The notes under the pieces: generated by a model
Databases searched by the model: none
Told to the model about the DNA's origin: nothing
What the model saw: only the letters and a program-made list of their open reading frames with translations
In this document: one piece after another, positions 9,459 to 19,151 of the stretch
Layout of the letters: each line of letters starts with the position of its first letter
How positions within the stretch are numbered: position 1 is the first letter of the stretch
Made by a program: the position numbers and the translations under genes
NCBI GenBank assembly: GCA_012103075.1
Contig: JAAVLQ010000003.1
Coordinates: 930,001-994,000 of the forward strand
DNA from: Brucella cytisi
GTDB taxonomy: Bacteria > Pseudomonadota > Alphaproteobacteria > Rhizobiales > Rhizobiaceae
Direction of reading: 5' to 3'
DNA length: 64,000 nt

Positions 9459-10478
9459 TCAGCCTTCATCTGGAAGTATCGTACCCTGTCGGTCGTGTGT
9501 CTCGCTCATCCCAAAGCGTTGCCTGTAGGTAGCTGGCGATATTCCCGTTAGTCTGAGAAACAGTTTCCGGAACGCTGCGGGATCTGAATACCCGACTTCC
9601 CACGCAATCCTGTTGACCGGGCTGAGCGTGCGTTCGAGTGCTTCCCGCGCCTTGGCAATGCGGACATTTTGAAGGTAATCGTTGGGACGATGACCGCTCG
9701 CAGCGGTAAAACGGCGCAGAAAAGTGCGTTCGGTCATACCAGCAATAGCATGTAACTGTGGCAGGCTCAGATTCTGGCGGAAATGGGCATGGATATAATG
9801 CTGCGCACGCCGGATCGCATCGTCACTGTGATCGAAATTCGGAACGAAAGCTACAAAGGGCCGCTGGCTGGATCTTGGCGGATCAATCAGCAAAAACGCG
9901 CCGTGGCAAGCATGGTAGCCGGGCCGAGGACCCGTTCGACTATGGTCAGGCCCAGATCGGTCCATGCCGGGATGCCGCCCGCGGTCAGGATGTCACCATC
10001 GTCAAGCACCATATGTTCTGCGGCGACCAGAACCGCAGGAAACCGGCGCGCCAGCTGTTCGGCAAAGGCCCAGTGCGTTGTGGCCGGACGCCCGTCCATC
10101 AGGCCCGTTTCTGCGAGCACGAATGCCCCCGCGCAAACCGAACACAAAACCACCCCCCGTCATCATGATGTGCACGTAACCAGCGCGCCGCCACAGGTTC
10201 CGGCGCCATATGTTCAGGCATGATGATGCTTGGCGGAGAGATCAGATAGCTCAGTCTATGCGAAACACCGGATGGCTCTCCCAGACACATTCGACGTTGC
10301 TCCCCCCGGGTTGCCAGTGAGTGACCCGGATGAAACGGGATTTGTCTCCGCTCCACTCGCCAGCGATGCGAAACAGATCCGTCAGTCCGTGTATCGCTGC
10401 CATCTGGCAGCCGGAGTAAATCAGGAGACCGACTTCTGCTGATGGATCCATTGTCTGTTTTGCCCCGACATTTGTCAT
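9459..10478 (-). CDS. GlxA-type AraC family regulator (DJ-1/PfpI plus AraC domains), frameshifted
   Basis: The N-terminal half is a DJ-1/PfpI-like sensor: AEVGLLIYSGCQMAAIHGL, then LCSVCAGAFVLAETGLMDGR with the nucleophile-elbow Cys in CAGAF, then GDILTAGGIPAWTDLGL. The C-terminal AraC domain follows: LSLPQLHAIAGMTERTFLRRF, and NRIAWEVGYSDPAAFRKLF then LTGISPATYRQRFG. This order defines GlxA-like regulators of about 320-340 residues. Frameshifts fall near 10265, 10150 and 9895. Start options are ATG 10478 (chosen, close to the family start) or 10493. It is transcribed away from the alpha/beta hydrolase gene at 10546, with about 70 bases between, so it may control that gene. The ligand is unknown. 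Confidence 0.85.
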
Positions 10479-10545
10479 TTTCGCCACGTCCATCTTTGCG
10501 AGGAAAGACTTACCTTTGTCTACACCGAAACCGAAAGGACATGCG

Positions 10546-11489
10546 ATGGATTTCCCAATGAACCGGCGCACAGTGCTAAGACTGGTGGCCTCCACCGCGG
10601 CCACAGCTGCACTGCCACGTATGGCTTTTTCTGCAACCCAAGGAGATATCACAATGGCTACGACCACCACCAAAGACGGCGTCGAAATCTTTTACAAGGA
10701 CTGGGGTCCAAAAACGCCCAGCCGATCATGTTCCACCATGGCTGGCCGCTGAGCTCGGACGACTGGGACGCACAGATGCTGTTCTTCCTTTCTAATGGCT
10801 ATCGCGTTATCGCTCATGATCGCCGGGGGCACGGCCGCTCTGCACAGGTTTCAGAAGGTCATGATATGGACCATTATGCTTCTGACGCATTTGCAGTCGT
10901 CGAGGCCTTGGATCTCAGAAACGCGGTCCATATCGGCCATTCGACGGGTGGTGGTGAAGTCGCCCGCTATGTCGCAAGGCATGGTGAACCGGCAGGTCGG
11001 GTCGCCAAGGCTGTCCTTGTCTCCGCAGTTCCTCCGCTCATGCTGAAGACGGAGTCCAATCCGGAAGGCTTGCCGATTGACGTATTCGATGGTTTCCGTT
11101 CGGCGCTTGCTGCAAATCGTGCACAGTTTTTCCGCGATGTTCCCGCCGGTCCGTTTTATGGTTTCAACCGTGAGGGTGCTACGGTTCAGGAAGGTGTGAT
11201 CCAGAATTGGTGGCGTCAGGGCATGATGGGTGGAGCAAAGGCGCATTTTGACGGCATCAAGGCATTTTCGGAAACTGATCAGACAGAAGACCTGAAGGCT
11301 ATCGGTGTGCCTACACTGGTGCTTCACGGTGAAGACGACCAGATTGTACCGATTGCAGATGCTGCACATAAGGCGATCAGGTTGCTCAAGAACGGTACCC
11401 TCAAGACCTATCCGGGATTTTCACATGGCATGCTGACCGTTAATGCGGATGTCCTCAACGCCGACCTGCTGGCATTCGTGAAGGATTAA
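10546..11489 (+). CDS. Exported alpha/beta hydrolase (chloroperoxidase/arylesterase type), frameshifted
   Basis: An alpha/beta-hydrolase of the cofactor-free haloperoxidase/arylesterase group. The N-terminus MDFPMNRRTVLRLVAS is a twin-arginine-type signal (RRTVLRL), followed by a hydrophobic stretch and a probable cleavage after AFSA, so it is predicted to be exported. The mature part begins TTTKDGVEIFYKDWG. After a frameshift near 10715 come the oxyanion motif HHGWPLSSDDWD, HDRRGHGRS, the nucleophile elbow GHSTGGGE (Ser), the acid in HGEDDQIVP and the His in GFSHGM. The full catalytic triad is therefore present. Total length is about 314 residues. GAAAGGA precedes the ATG. It is divergent from the GlxA-type regulator and followed by a hairpin at 11502-11530. 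Confidence 0.9.
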
Positions 11490-11501
11490 TTGAACCGAGC
11501 A

Positions 11502-11530
11502 GGCAGACGCCGCGCGAAACAGCGTCTGCC
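11502..11530 (+). terminator. Hairpin after the alpha/beta hydrolase gene
   Basis: A perfect 9-bp inverted repeat (GGCAGACGC with GCGTCTGCC) and an 11-base loop start 13 bases after the hydrolase stop codon. The following bases, ATATACTTTCC, are only weakly T-rich, so this is a candidate terminator or mRNA 3' end stabiliser rather than a strong intrinsic terminator. Confidence 0.5.
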
Positions 11531-11608
11531 ATATACTTTCCGTGGAAGAAATTTTAATGCGGCGTCTCTTTCTGGAGACGAAATTATGTCAGAACGATTG
11601 TACACTCT

Positions 11609-11648
11609 GAAAACAAAACCGGGAACGCCTTGCGATTGCGTTCCCGGT
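11609..11648 (-). terminator. Intrinsic terminator of the HU gene
   Basis: On the minus strand the sequence reads CCGGGAACGC, a 9-base loop, GCGTTCCCGG, then TTTTGTTTTC. This is a GC-rich 10-bp stem followed by a U tract, a textbook Rho-independent terminator about 50 bases after the HU stop codon. It also blocks convergent transcription toward the hydrolase gene. Confidence 0.85.
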
Positions 11649-11696
11649 CCAATAGTCCCCGTGGACAATTGTCTTCAGGTATCTGGTCAGCCGTTG

Positions 11697-11964
11697 AGCG
11701 CGTCTTGACAGCTTTCGCAGGCGTAAAAGCAAGCTTTTTCGACGCCGCGATTTTGATCGTAGCGCCAGTGCCCGGATTGCGTCCTTCACGCTCAGCCGTT
11801 TCCTTTACCTTGAATTTCCCGAATCCGGGTATATTGGTCTCCGCGCCGGATTTTGCCGCGTCGGCAATCTGGCGGAACACGCTATCGACGACAGATTTTG
11901 CCTGCGATTTGCTCAGGTTCTGTTCGCTGGCAAGTTTCTCTGCAATTTCAGTTGCTGTGGTCAC
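11697..11964 (-). CDS. HU family DNA-binding protein
   Basis: A histone-like DNA-bending protein of about 90 residues. The sequence runs TATEIAEKLASEQNLSKSQA, SVVDSVFRQIADAAKSG, then the beta-arm region IPGFGKFKVKETAEREGRNP with the RNP motif that intercalates in DNA, and ends KIAASKKLAFTPAKAVK. A frameshift near 11710 extends the frame falsely; restoring one base gives the natural ending KDALNG and a stop. The chosen start is GTG at 11964, with AAGGGAG eight bases upstream. It is a single gene with its own terminator, and the protein probably forms dimers that compact and bend chromosomal DNA. Confidence 0.9.
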
Positions 11965-12352
11965 GAGTTTCACTCCCTTTCGATGAAGCCTTATGCTGTG
12001 ATTATGGTTACGAATGGTCCGCCGCGATACACAAGGATGCCGTTGGCAAAGCAAAGTTGGGCAGAAATCCCCAGAAAACTGGCGTTACTTCCGCTGAGAT
12101 ATCGTCGGTGGGATGAAAAGGCGAGCGGAAGGCGGCACTGTGATGCCGGGTGAAACGCCCAAACCGAAGGAAGTCGCGGAACCACTGGCGAATTCAGGCA
12201 CGATCAGGTCATGGTTCCGTGCGCGAGATTTTACCCGGATTCCATCAATTGTCAGCGTCAGTGATGTATCCTGAATGCAACCCGTCCCCGCTGATCCCCA
12301 GCAGGAAGTCCATCGTCAGCCACGCGAATGAACAGGCTCAGACGGGTGGTCG
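11965..12352. other. Intergenic stretch with an uncertain 52-codon frame
   Basis: Between the HU gene and the OPT transporter there is no recognisable gene. The best plus-strand frame, 12114-12272, would encode a protein starting MKRRAEGGTVMPGETPKPKE and ending in SVSDVS. It has an in-frame ATG but no clear ribosome site and matches no family I know. It could be a small protein or a remnant. The HU promoter must lie in the first hundred bases. Confidence 0.3.
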
Positions 12353-12380
12353 TTGACCCGGATGGTCCCATCCGGGTCAA
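12353..12380. repeat. Perfect 13-bp inverted repeat
   Basis: TTGACCCGGATGG and its exact complement are separated by two bases. No T tract flanks it on either strand, so it is not a standard intrinsic terminator. It lies about 80 bases downstream of the OPT transporter stop codon (minus strand) and could be a Rho-assisted terminator, a 3' end stabiliser or an operator-like palindrome. Confidence 0.7.
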
Positions 12381-12460
12381 CCCGTCGAGCGCTTCTACGT
12401 TCGGTCAGTCGCCTTTGATTTGCGTACTGATCAAAAGCAAGGATCAGCGCCGGAAACTTT

Positions 12461-14046
12461 TCACTGCGGAGTCAAAAAGCTGAAAATGGCATCACCAGCA
12501 ATCGCACCTGCCGCAAAAACCTCCATTCCGTGTTTTCCTTCTTCACCTGCTACTCTTGTCCACACAATCCGAATGACAATACCTGCGGGACGGCCCAGCC
12601 AGCTGCCGGAAAACTGATCAGCAGACCGGTCGCAAAGAGCACACCGATCTGGCGTTTTGAGCCGCCGATGAATTGAAGCAGGGCGCCCGAATCGCCCAGA
12701 GAAACAAAGACCATCCGACTCCCGGTGCCACACCGGCTTCAATTGTGGCCGCATAGACTTTGTTCACAGGCGCAACAAGTCCCCGGTCGAAATAATACTG
12801 ATACGAAAAGAAAACCACCGCTCCAGCAACAACCAGCGCGAACATCGAAGCAAGCAGCTGCTGTCTTCGGCCATCCCTTTCGAAGACAGGATCATTTTCC
12901 TTTCGTCTGAGAATATAGCCAGCTTTGAGATCATATCCCATATCAGCAAAGGCCGGCCCCGTGGCGGCCGAAAATCCGACCAAAAGGGCAAGTGCCGGTG
13001 CAGGAAAGCCAATTAACATGCCGATGATCAAGGTAATTAATGCAACCGCGAAGGCCGGAAACCACCCTGAATGCATAGCTGCCAAGCCGACAATCAACTC
13101 GTGAACATAGGCGGCTGTTGCAGCATAGAGGACAAAAATCAGCAGCATACCGAACGACATCTCTCCGATCAGCCCACCAATCAATGCAATGAGAATTGCG
13201 ATTGCGATATAAAGTACAGCACCCAACCCAAGCGCCCGGCGCGCTTCTTTTGTTGGATGTAGCCGCTGACCGGCTCGTCTCGACGGAACCCTTGTCCCGA
13301 TGCACAAACAGGGCGATAACCTGAAAGAGTGCTACTAATCCAGCCCCGATCATAAAGCCGTGGGGAATATAGGCAGCCATCAGATCGCCGTCGGGAAGCA
13401 CGCCGCCGAACAGTTGCGGTGAATAACCTCTCAGTAACAGGCCTACCCCGAACATGGACAGCGCCCAGATGTTCCCGATGAACGCAACGCCGAATGCAGA
13501 CATCGGAACCTTGAAAAATGCGCCGATGATCCCGACAATAAAACCTGCTCCCATAAGAACGGCTTTCTTGCCGCCTTCGTCGCCCGCTTTGATCGCCTCA
13601 GCTGCCGCAACGCCGGTGGCCATGCGCCCTCTGCCGGAAATATACGGGAATCAAACATGCGGTACAGAAGGTAGGCGTCCAGCAACATCGCGAGAAACGC
13701 GCCAATGAACATCGGCATGATCAGATCGGAACGCCCGAGAACAAACGGTATTCCGATCGGAAGCAGCAGACTGTTCGATGCACCGAACGTGGACGCGGAT
13801 ATAGCGCTTTGGGCCAGATTTTGTACATGGATCGAGCGGTATCGTGCAAAGATACCAACTGGTACACGGGCTAGCGCCATGGCAGCCATTGCACCGATGA
13901 GTGAAGTATTGGCTGAAACACCCAGCGATACAAGTAACTGGATGCCAATGATCGAACCGAAGACGCAAAGCACTGTAATCAGCAGAAGCGTCGACGGCTC
14001 GAAGAGGCTGGGGTGACGCCGCGGCGCCCCCTGTTTGGTCTGTCAT
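12461..14046 (-). CDS. OPT family oligopeptide transporter, frameshifted
   Basis: A large multi-helix inner-membrane transporter of the OPT family, which imports oligopeptides or related compounds by proton symport. Reconstructed in order: a short cytoplasmic start MTDQTGGAAASPQPL, then helices through VLCVFGSIIGIQLLVSLGV, the segment QSAISASTFGASNSLLLPIG, VGIIGAFFKVPMSAFGVAF, GGVLPDGDLMAAYIPHGFMI, AFAVALITLIIGMLIGFP and DMGYDLKAGYILRRK, a conserved OPT cytoplasmic element. It ends AIAGDAIFSFLTPQ. At least four frameshifts occur (near 14005, 13635, 13265 and 12660). Total length is about 530 residues. A GTG at 14088 is an alternative start. It is immediately downstream of HyuB, and OPT plus hydantoinase/oxoprolinase genes are frequent partners, suggesting uptake of a pyroglutamyl- or hydantoin-like compound. 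Confidence 0.85.
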
Positions 14047-14092
14047 ATCGGTTCCCGGGATTATTCTGACATCTTCAGGTGTTTTCACGCGT

Positions 14093-15822
14093 TCAGGAGG
14101 AGGCTCCCGTGTTTTCCCGTGCCGGGATCAGCTGGGGCGTGGATGGTATTTTCACGCCGTAATCCCGGTTTGCAGCCTCCGGCGATACAAGTTCCAGTGC
14201 GATGTCGCGCGCGATCGCATCGGGGTCACGCTCGGACAGTGCGCCATAACCGGCCCCGCCCGCCAGAACGAGTTCAACTATCTCGTCGGCCCGCGTAACC
14301 TGTACCGGTCGCCTGTGCCGACATCGCGAAGCGTTTGGCCTGAGCTATCAATAACCCGACCGGATGCTCCTCCACCGGCATGCCCCCGAACAGTCCCGGA
14401 ATGGGGTTGTTTACGCCTTCCGGATAAAGCGAAACGAGTGTTGCCAGATCGTCATCGGCTATCTTGCGCAAGCGGACGCGTTGTCCAAGACCACCACGAT
14501 GTTTGCCGGCTCCGCCGGAGTCGGTGAGATACGACTTTTCTATCACCGGGACAGGAACGCGAGCCTCAAATGTTTCAATTGAAGTATTTGCTGCTGACGT
14601 TGGATAAAGCAGGCCTGACTTGCCATCTCCATGGGCAGAACCACCGCCGCCTCCGACGAATAACATGTCGGAATAGGTATTGCCGTTGGTATCGCGACCA
14701 TAGACACTGGCGGCAACCGGCAGTCCGGTGAAAGCCTGCACCTGTCGTGGAGCAGCTTCTGAAAGCGCGCGGAAGATGTTCGGCGCAATATACCAGCCGG
14801 TCCCGGTTCTCAGGTTCACGGCAAGCGGTTTGTCACAATTAAGGATTGATCCTTCCGGCGCTTCGATGGAGAAGGCACGATAGCAACCCGCATTCCCCGT
14901 ACATTCGGCGTCAGCATACATTTCAGCGGATAGGTAGCGTGAGCCATTGTATAGTTGAGTGTGCAATTAAGGCCGCCTTGCGGCAAATTGCGGTGGCGCA
15001 CCGGTAAAGTCGAGGTGAATAGTATCGTCCCTGACTGTCAGCGCCGGGGTAGGTCATCCCGGTGCCGAGAGGATTGTTTGATACGCTGCCATGATAGGTA
15101 CCGTCGGCCAGAGCCGATATTGCATCGCGCATCGCCTTTTCAGAACGGTCCTGTACCACCGAGGCCAGCGCGCGGAGGTCCTGCATTCCATAATCCTGCA
15201 AAAATGCTTGCAGACGTTCAGCGCCTATCCGGTTAGCTGCAACGAAGGAATGCAGATCACCCAGCACCTGTTCGGAATTGCGTACATTCTCGCCCAAAAG
15301 GCGTGTCAGCGTTTCGTTGAGTTTCCCGGCCTCGTAAAGTTTCATAGGCGGGATCTGAAAACCTTCTTCGTAGATTTCGCGCGCCCGCAAACTGTCTTTT
15401 GTTCCGCCGATATCCGAAACGTGACCAACCGTCCCCATGAGGCCGACCACCCGGCCCCCGGGAATACCGGTGTTACGACTGCAATATCAAACAGGTGTCC
15501 CGCACAAAGCCACGGGTCATTGGTAATCAACACGTCGCCCGGCTTCAGCGTATCGGCTGGATAGCGTTCAAGCAAAGCTTTCACGGCGCGCGGCAGAGTA
15601 AGGTTGAACACAGGCATGGCTCGCGGTGAATGAGCTAGTGTCTCTCCCTCCGGGTCCGAGGAGCTCACAGGCAAAATCCTGAGCTTCGGAGATTACCAGC
15701 GAGAAAGCAGTTCGACAGACGGTCAACCACATCTCTTCGACAACGTTGACCAGACGGCTCCACATGATTTCCAGAGAGATCGGGTCCGCTTCAATAAGTC
15801 GGGTTGCTTCAGCAAGCGGCAT
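14093..15822 (-). CDS. Hydantoinase B/oxoprolinase family protein, frameshifted
   Basis: The HyuB-type subunit of an N-methylhydantoinase or 5-oxoprolinase. It starts near MPLAEATRLIEADPISLEIM and contains WSRLVNVVEEMW, RTAFSLVISEAQDFACEL, HSPRAMPVFNLTLPRAVK, PGDVLITNDPWLCAGH, VGHVSDIGG, then the glycine-rich FVGGGGGSAHGDGKSG and GGAGKHRGGLGQRVRLR, all typical of the family. The end reads SPEAANRDYGVKIP and then closes in SS. Frameshifts lie near 15665, 15450, 15010 and 14300. Total length is about 577 residues. Its frame is continuous with HyuA upstream, with no stop between, so the two may be one fused protein or the junction may hide another indel. With HyuA it would hydrolyse a cyclic amide with ATP; the exact substrate is unknown. 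Confidence 0.85.
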
Positions 15823-17932
15823 GTCGGCTGGAATTGTAACTTCGGCCGCGCCGGCCTGCGCGACCTCGATGACCGGGTTGAGTACGGCATCGATGCTGAC
15901 ATTGTCACCGGGAGGCACAATCGTCGTTGCCTCTCGTTCCTCGATAATGGCCGGTCCTGCAAGCCTGTCGCCTGTTTGCAGGGCATACCGGTCATAGACG
16001 GTAGCATCTTGCCACCCGCCCTCGAACCATGCGCGGCGGTGCCCTTTGACTTTTGCTTTTGCGTCGCCGCCTCCGGTTGCGCCGGACAAGGACAGTTCCG
16101 GCTTTGGCCCCTCGCAATGGACGCGGAAATTGATGGCCTCGAGACGAGCTCCGTCGTAGACGGAAGTGTAGCGTGCCGAATAAGCTTTCGAGAACGCAGC
16201 CCGCACAGCATCGAGACTGGTCGCATCGATCTGGCCCGCTGGAAAAGGTACTGCGATATCGTGCATCTGTCCGACAAGGCGCATATCGGCGGACCTTGCA
16301 ACGGCGATGTCACACTCCCTGACGCCAGCTTCAATAAGATGCCTGCGGCCCTCCGCTTCAAGTTCGGCCAGCAAAGTGTTCACGGTGCCTGCGTCAAATC
16401 CTTCAGAAAATTCGACCGGCAGCGAGCGAACCATATCAAAAGACAACGGAGCGCTAAGGAACCCTAGCGCCGACGCGGCTCCCGAGGCAGGTGGAATGAT
16501 AACCTGCTTTACGCCCAGCACGCGGGCCACATCGACTGCATGAGCCGGGCCTGCACCGCCAAAGCCGACCATTGCGTAATGACGCGGATCCTTGCCTTTC
16601 TCGACAAGATGGACGCGGGCAGCCGCTCCCATGCTTTCCACCACAACCTTATGAATGCCCCGGGCGGCCTCTTCTACCGAAAGATCAAGCGGAGTGGCTA
16701 CAGTCTCAATTGCCTTGCGGGCTGCATCAACGTCAAGTGACATACGCCCGCCAAGGAAGAACCCGGGATCGTAATAACCCAAAGCCAGATTGGCGTCGGT
16801 GACGGTCGGTTTGGTGCCCCTAACCCATAGCAGGCTGGCCCCGGATCCGAACTGGCCGAGTGTGGTCCGACCTTCAGAAGGCCAACCTCATCGATAGCAG
16901 CAATTGAACCACCACCTGCACCGATTTCGATCATATCGATGACTGGCGCCTTGATCGGCAATCCCGAACCTTTTGCAAACCGGTTAACACGCCCCGCTTC
17001 CAGCATCGGTGCTATCTCGGCCGCGCCATCTTCTATCATGCAGGCCTTTGCAGTCGTGCCTCCCATGTCAAAGGAAATTACGTCCTTGTGGCCAGCCAGT
17101 TCACCGAACAATGCGGTTGCAAGTCCGCCACCAGCAGGGCCGCTTTCGAGAAGCCGGATCGGGAAAGTTCGAGCCGTTTCCGGCGAAACAAGCCCACCCG
17201 CCGAGTGCATGAGGCGCAGTTCGCCCCTGAATGATCGCAGGGTAAGCTCGCGTTCCAGACGTTCCAGATAACGATGCATCAGCGGTTGCACATATGCATT
17301 CGCCGCTGTCGTCACGAAACGTTGATACTCCCAAATTTCCGCGACCACTTCGCTTGACAGTGAAACAGCAATGCCCGGATGGGCCTGCTGGACAATGCGT
17401 CCGGCTGCCTGTTCGTGAGCTGAATTGCGGTAGCTGTTGAGAAAGCAGATGGCAATTGCTTCGCAGCCCTGCGCAACCGGGATGTCTGCCGCCTTGCGAA
17501 CCGCCTCGTCATCGAGCGTATCAACGACATTGCCACCGCTGTCGATGCGCTCTTTTACCTCAAGACGCAGGTCGCGTGAGACGAGAGGCTCGGGAAATGT
17601 AAGGAACAGGTCATAAATATCATAACGCTGTTCCGTGCCCATTTCGAGAATATCACGGAAACCCTGCGTCGTGATCAGGCCGAGCCCGCGCCTTTTCTCT
17701 CGATGACAGCATTGGTAACGAGTGTCGTTCCATGCACGATATCCCCGACGTCGGCCAGTGTTATACCAGCCTGCCCGGTAAGTTCGCCGAGCCCGATCAG
17801 CGCCGCCTCCGACGGATCATGCGGGGTAGTCAGGCGTTTATGAAGCCTGACCGTCCCTTCAAGTTTATCGTATAAAATGAAATCGGTGAATGTTCCGCCA
17901 ATATCAAAACCAATACGCCAACGCGAACTCAT
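15823..17932 (-). CDS. Hydantoinase A/oxoprolinase family protein, frameshifted
   Basis: The HyuA-type ATP-binding subunit of an N-methylhydantoinase or 5-oxoprolinase. It starts MSSRWRIGFDIGGTFTDFIL, the family's phosphate-binding motif (DIGGTFTD), with GGAGG ahead of the ATG. It continues with DIVHGTTLVTNAVIERKG, a second phosphate loop VISFDMGGTTAKACMIEDG, then EIGAGGGSIAAIDE, VGPHSASSDPGPACYG and YAMVGFGGAGPAHAVDVAR, and ends near GPAIIEEREATTIVPPG. Frameshifts are near 17680 and 16820. The length to the HyuB start is about 703 residues. It follows the IclR gene by 20 bases on the same strand and precedes HyuB and OPT, forming a catabolic operon. Confidence 0.85.
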
Positions 17933-17952
17933 TTATCTGCCTCCACTAACAT

Positions 17953-18714
17953 TTAATTCGCTACGGGGATGAATTTCGTATCCTTTACAAGCGCGGCGAT
18001 CTGCTCTGCGCCCTCGCTCAGGTGACGGATGATCACCTGTCTTTCCTCAGAGCTGACGATTGCATCAGGAAAGGATATACAAAGTGCGGCCTCGTCTCCG
18101 GTTCGCGGATCGCCAACTGCAACAGAGATTGCTCGCACACCACGCACCGCCTCATCTATGGACTCGGCATATCCCTGTCGACGGGTGTCAGCCAGCCGGG
18201 CGGGAGATCCGGAATGTTCTGGGGCGATGTCGCGGATGGCGGTACAAAGCCGTCCTTGTAAAGTTCCTGCACCTCGAGGTCGGATAGTCTGGCGAGAAGA
18301 ACGCGCCCGGTACTCGATGCAAATGCCGGAATACGGTCGCCAATCGTGGTAAAAACACGTAATGCATGTGTTCCGGGGTGTGCTGTTACGCCGATGACAT
18401 CCCGGCCGCGGCGCACGCTCACATAACCAGTGTGACCGACAAGCTGGGTCACTTTGGAAACCGCGTTGTCTGCGTGATCTACAATCGAGGCTGCATAGCG
18501 ATAAAGCTGGCAACCGGCTGATCAACAGCGATGGCCGATAGCGTTTCGTATCCCCGACCATCTCCAGAAATCCCTCATCACGCATCGTGCGCAACAATCG
18601 CGACGCATTGCTTTTGGGCATTCCCAGAAGATTGACGAGATCCGTTACACTGACGTCGTGGCGCGTGCTTGAAAAGCAACGCAATACGTCTGCCGCAGCC
18701 GCTAGTATTGTCAT
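17953..18714 (-). CDS. IclR family transcriptional regulator, frameshifted
   Basis: An IclR-type regulator of about 254 residues. The N-terminal winged helix-turn-helix reads AAAADVLRCFSSTRHDVSVT, LVNLLGMPKSNASRLLRTMR and GFLEMVGDTKRYR. The C-terminal ligand-binding domain has VRRGRDVIGVTAHPGTHALR, STGRVLLARLS, then QGYAESIDEAVRGVRAISVA and CISFPDAIVSSEERQVI. Frameshifts near 18510 and 18185 split it. It is the first gene of the operon with HyuA, HyuB and OPT, so it probably controls its own operon in response to the imported compound or its product. A perfect palindrome lies 13 bases upstream of the start codon. Confidence 0.9.
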   Translation of the reverse strand: MTILAAAADVLRCFSSTRHDVSVTDLVNLLGMPKSNASRLLRTMRDEGFLEMVGDTKRYRPSLLISRLPALSLCSLDCRSRRQRGFQSDPACRSHWLCERAPRPGCHRRNSTPRNTCITCFYHDWRPYSGICIEYRARSSRQTIRPRGAGTLQGRLCTAIRDIAPEHSGSPARLADTRRQGYAESIDEAVRGVRAISVAVGDPRTGDEAALCISFPDAIVSSEERQVIIRHLSEGAEQIAALVKDTKFIPVAN

Positions 18715-18726
18715 TCCGCCTCAATT

Positions 18727-18743
18727 GTTCCATTAAATGGAAC
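18727..18743. promoter_or_regulatory. Palindrome upstream of iclR, likely operator
   Basis: GTTCCATT, one base, then AATGGAAC: a perfect 17-bp palindrome just upstream of the IclR-type gene. IclR family regulators bind palindromes of this size and base content (GGAA/TTCC half-sites). A partial second half-site pattern (TGGAAC, then GTTTCA) follows at 18738-18752. Autoregulation of the operon is inferred. Confidence 0.65.
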
Positions 18744-19151
18744 TTATGTTTCATTTATGAGAACTATAACGCATATTTGTTGCGCGTCAATGCGGTTCGT
18801 TGTGCCATCCAGTGGCTGACATTGTCTGGTAAGTGGTCAAGCTGACTAACTGTCTGCTTAGGGCGAGCTACCTGCGCCAGATGTCCGCCGACAGTTGCGC
18901 GATGCCTCCACGACCGTGAGGCACCGGTCAGCAAGAGCACGCTCCGCATGGAGAGTGAAGAAGGAGACGATCATCTGCACGCCGCGCGCGGACGAAGATG
19001 TGCAGTCGGCAAGCCCTTCGCTCTCTTCGTTATTGAACAGGGGATGATTTTAGGTCAGGAATATTGAGATGCAGCTGGTCAAACCTTGATTGCGAAACCC
19101 GGTACAGATTGTATCAATTTCGTGAGTCATCGCTAAAAAGGAATATCGTCC
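18744..19151. other. Intergenic region between iclR and the Old Yellow Enzyme gene
   Basis: About 400 bases separate two divergent genes. The first part is the iclR promoter region and the last 60 bases should hold the promoter of the gene at 19152. The middle (18870-19020) is GC-rich but gives no recognisable protein on either strand. Confidence 0.5.

Noticed and set aside
18764..18949. A 61-codon minus-strand frame between iclR and the Old Yellow Enzyme gene
   Set aside because: It lies in the promoter region, has no ribosome site and no recognisable motif.
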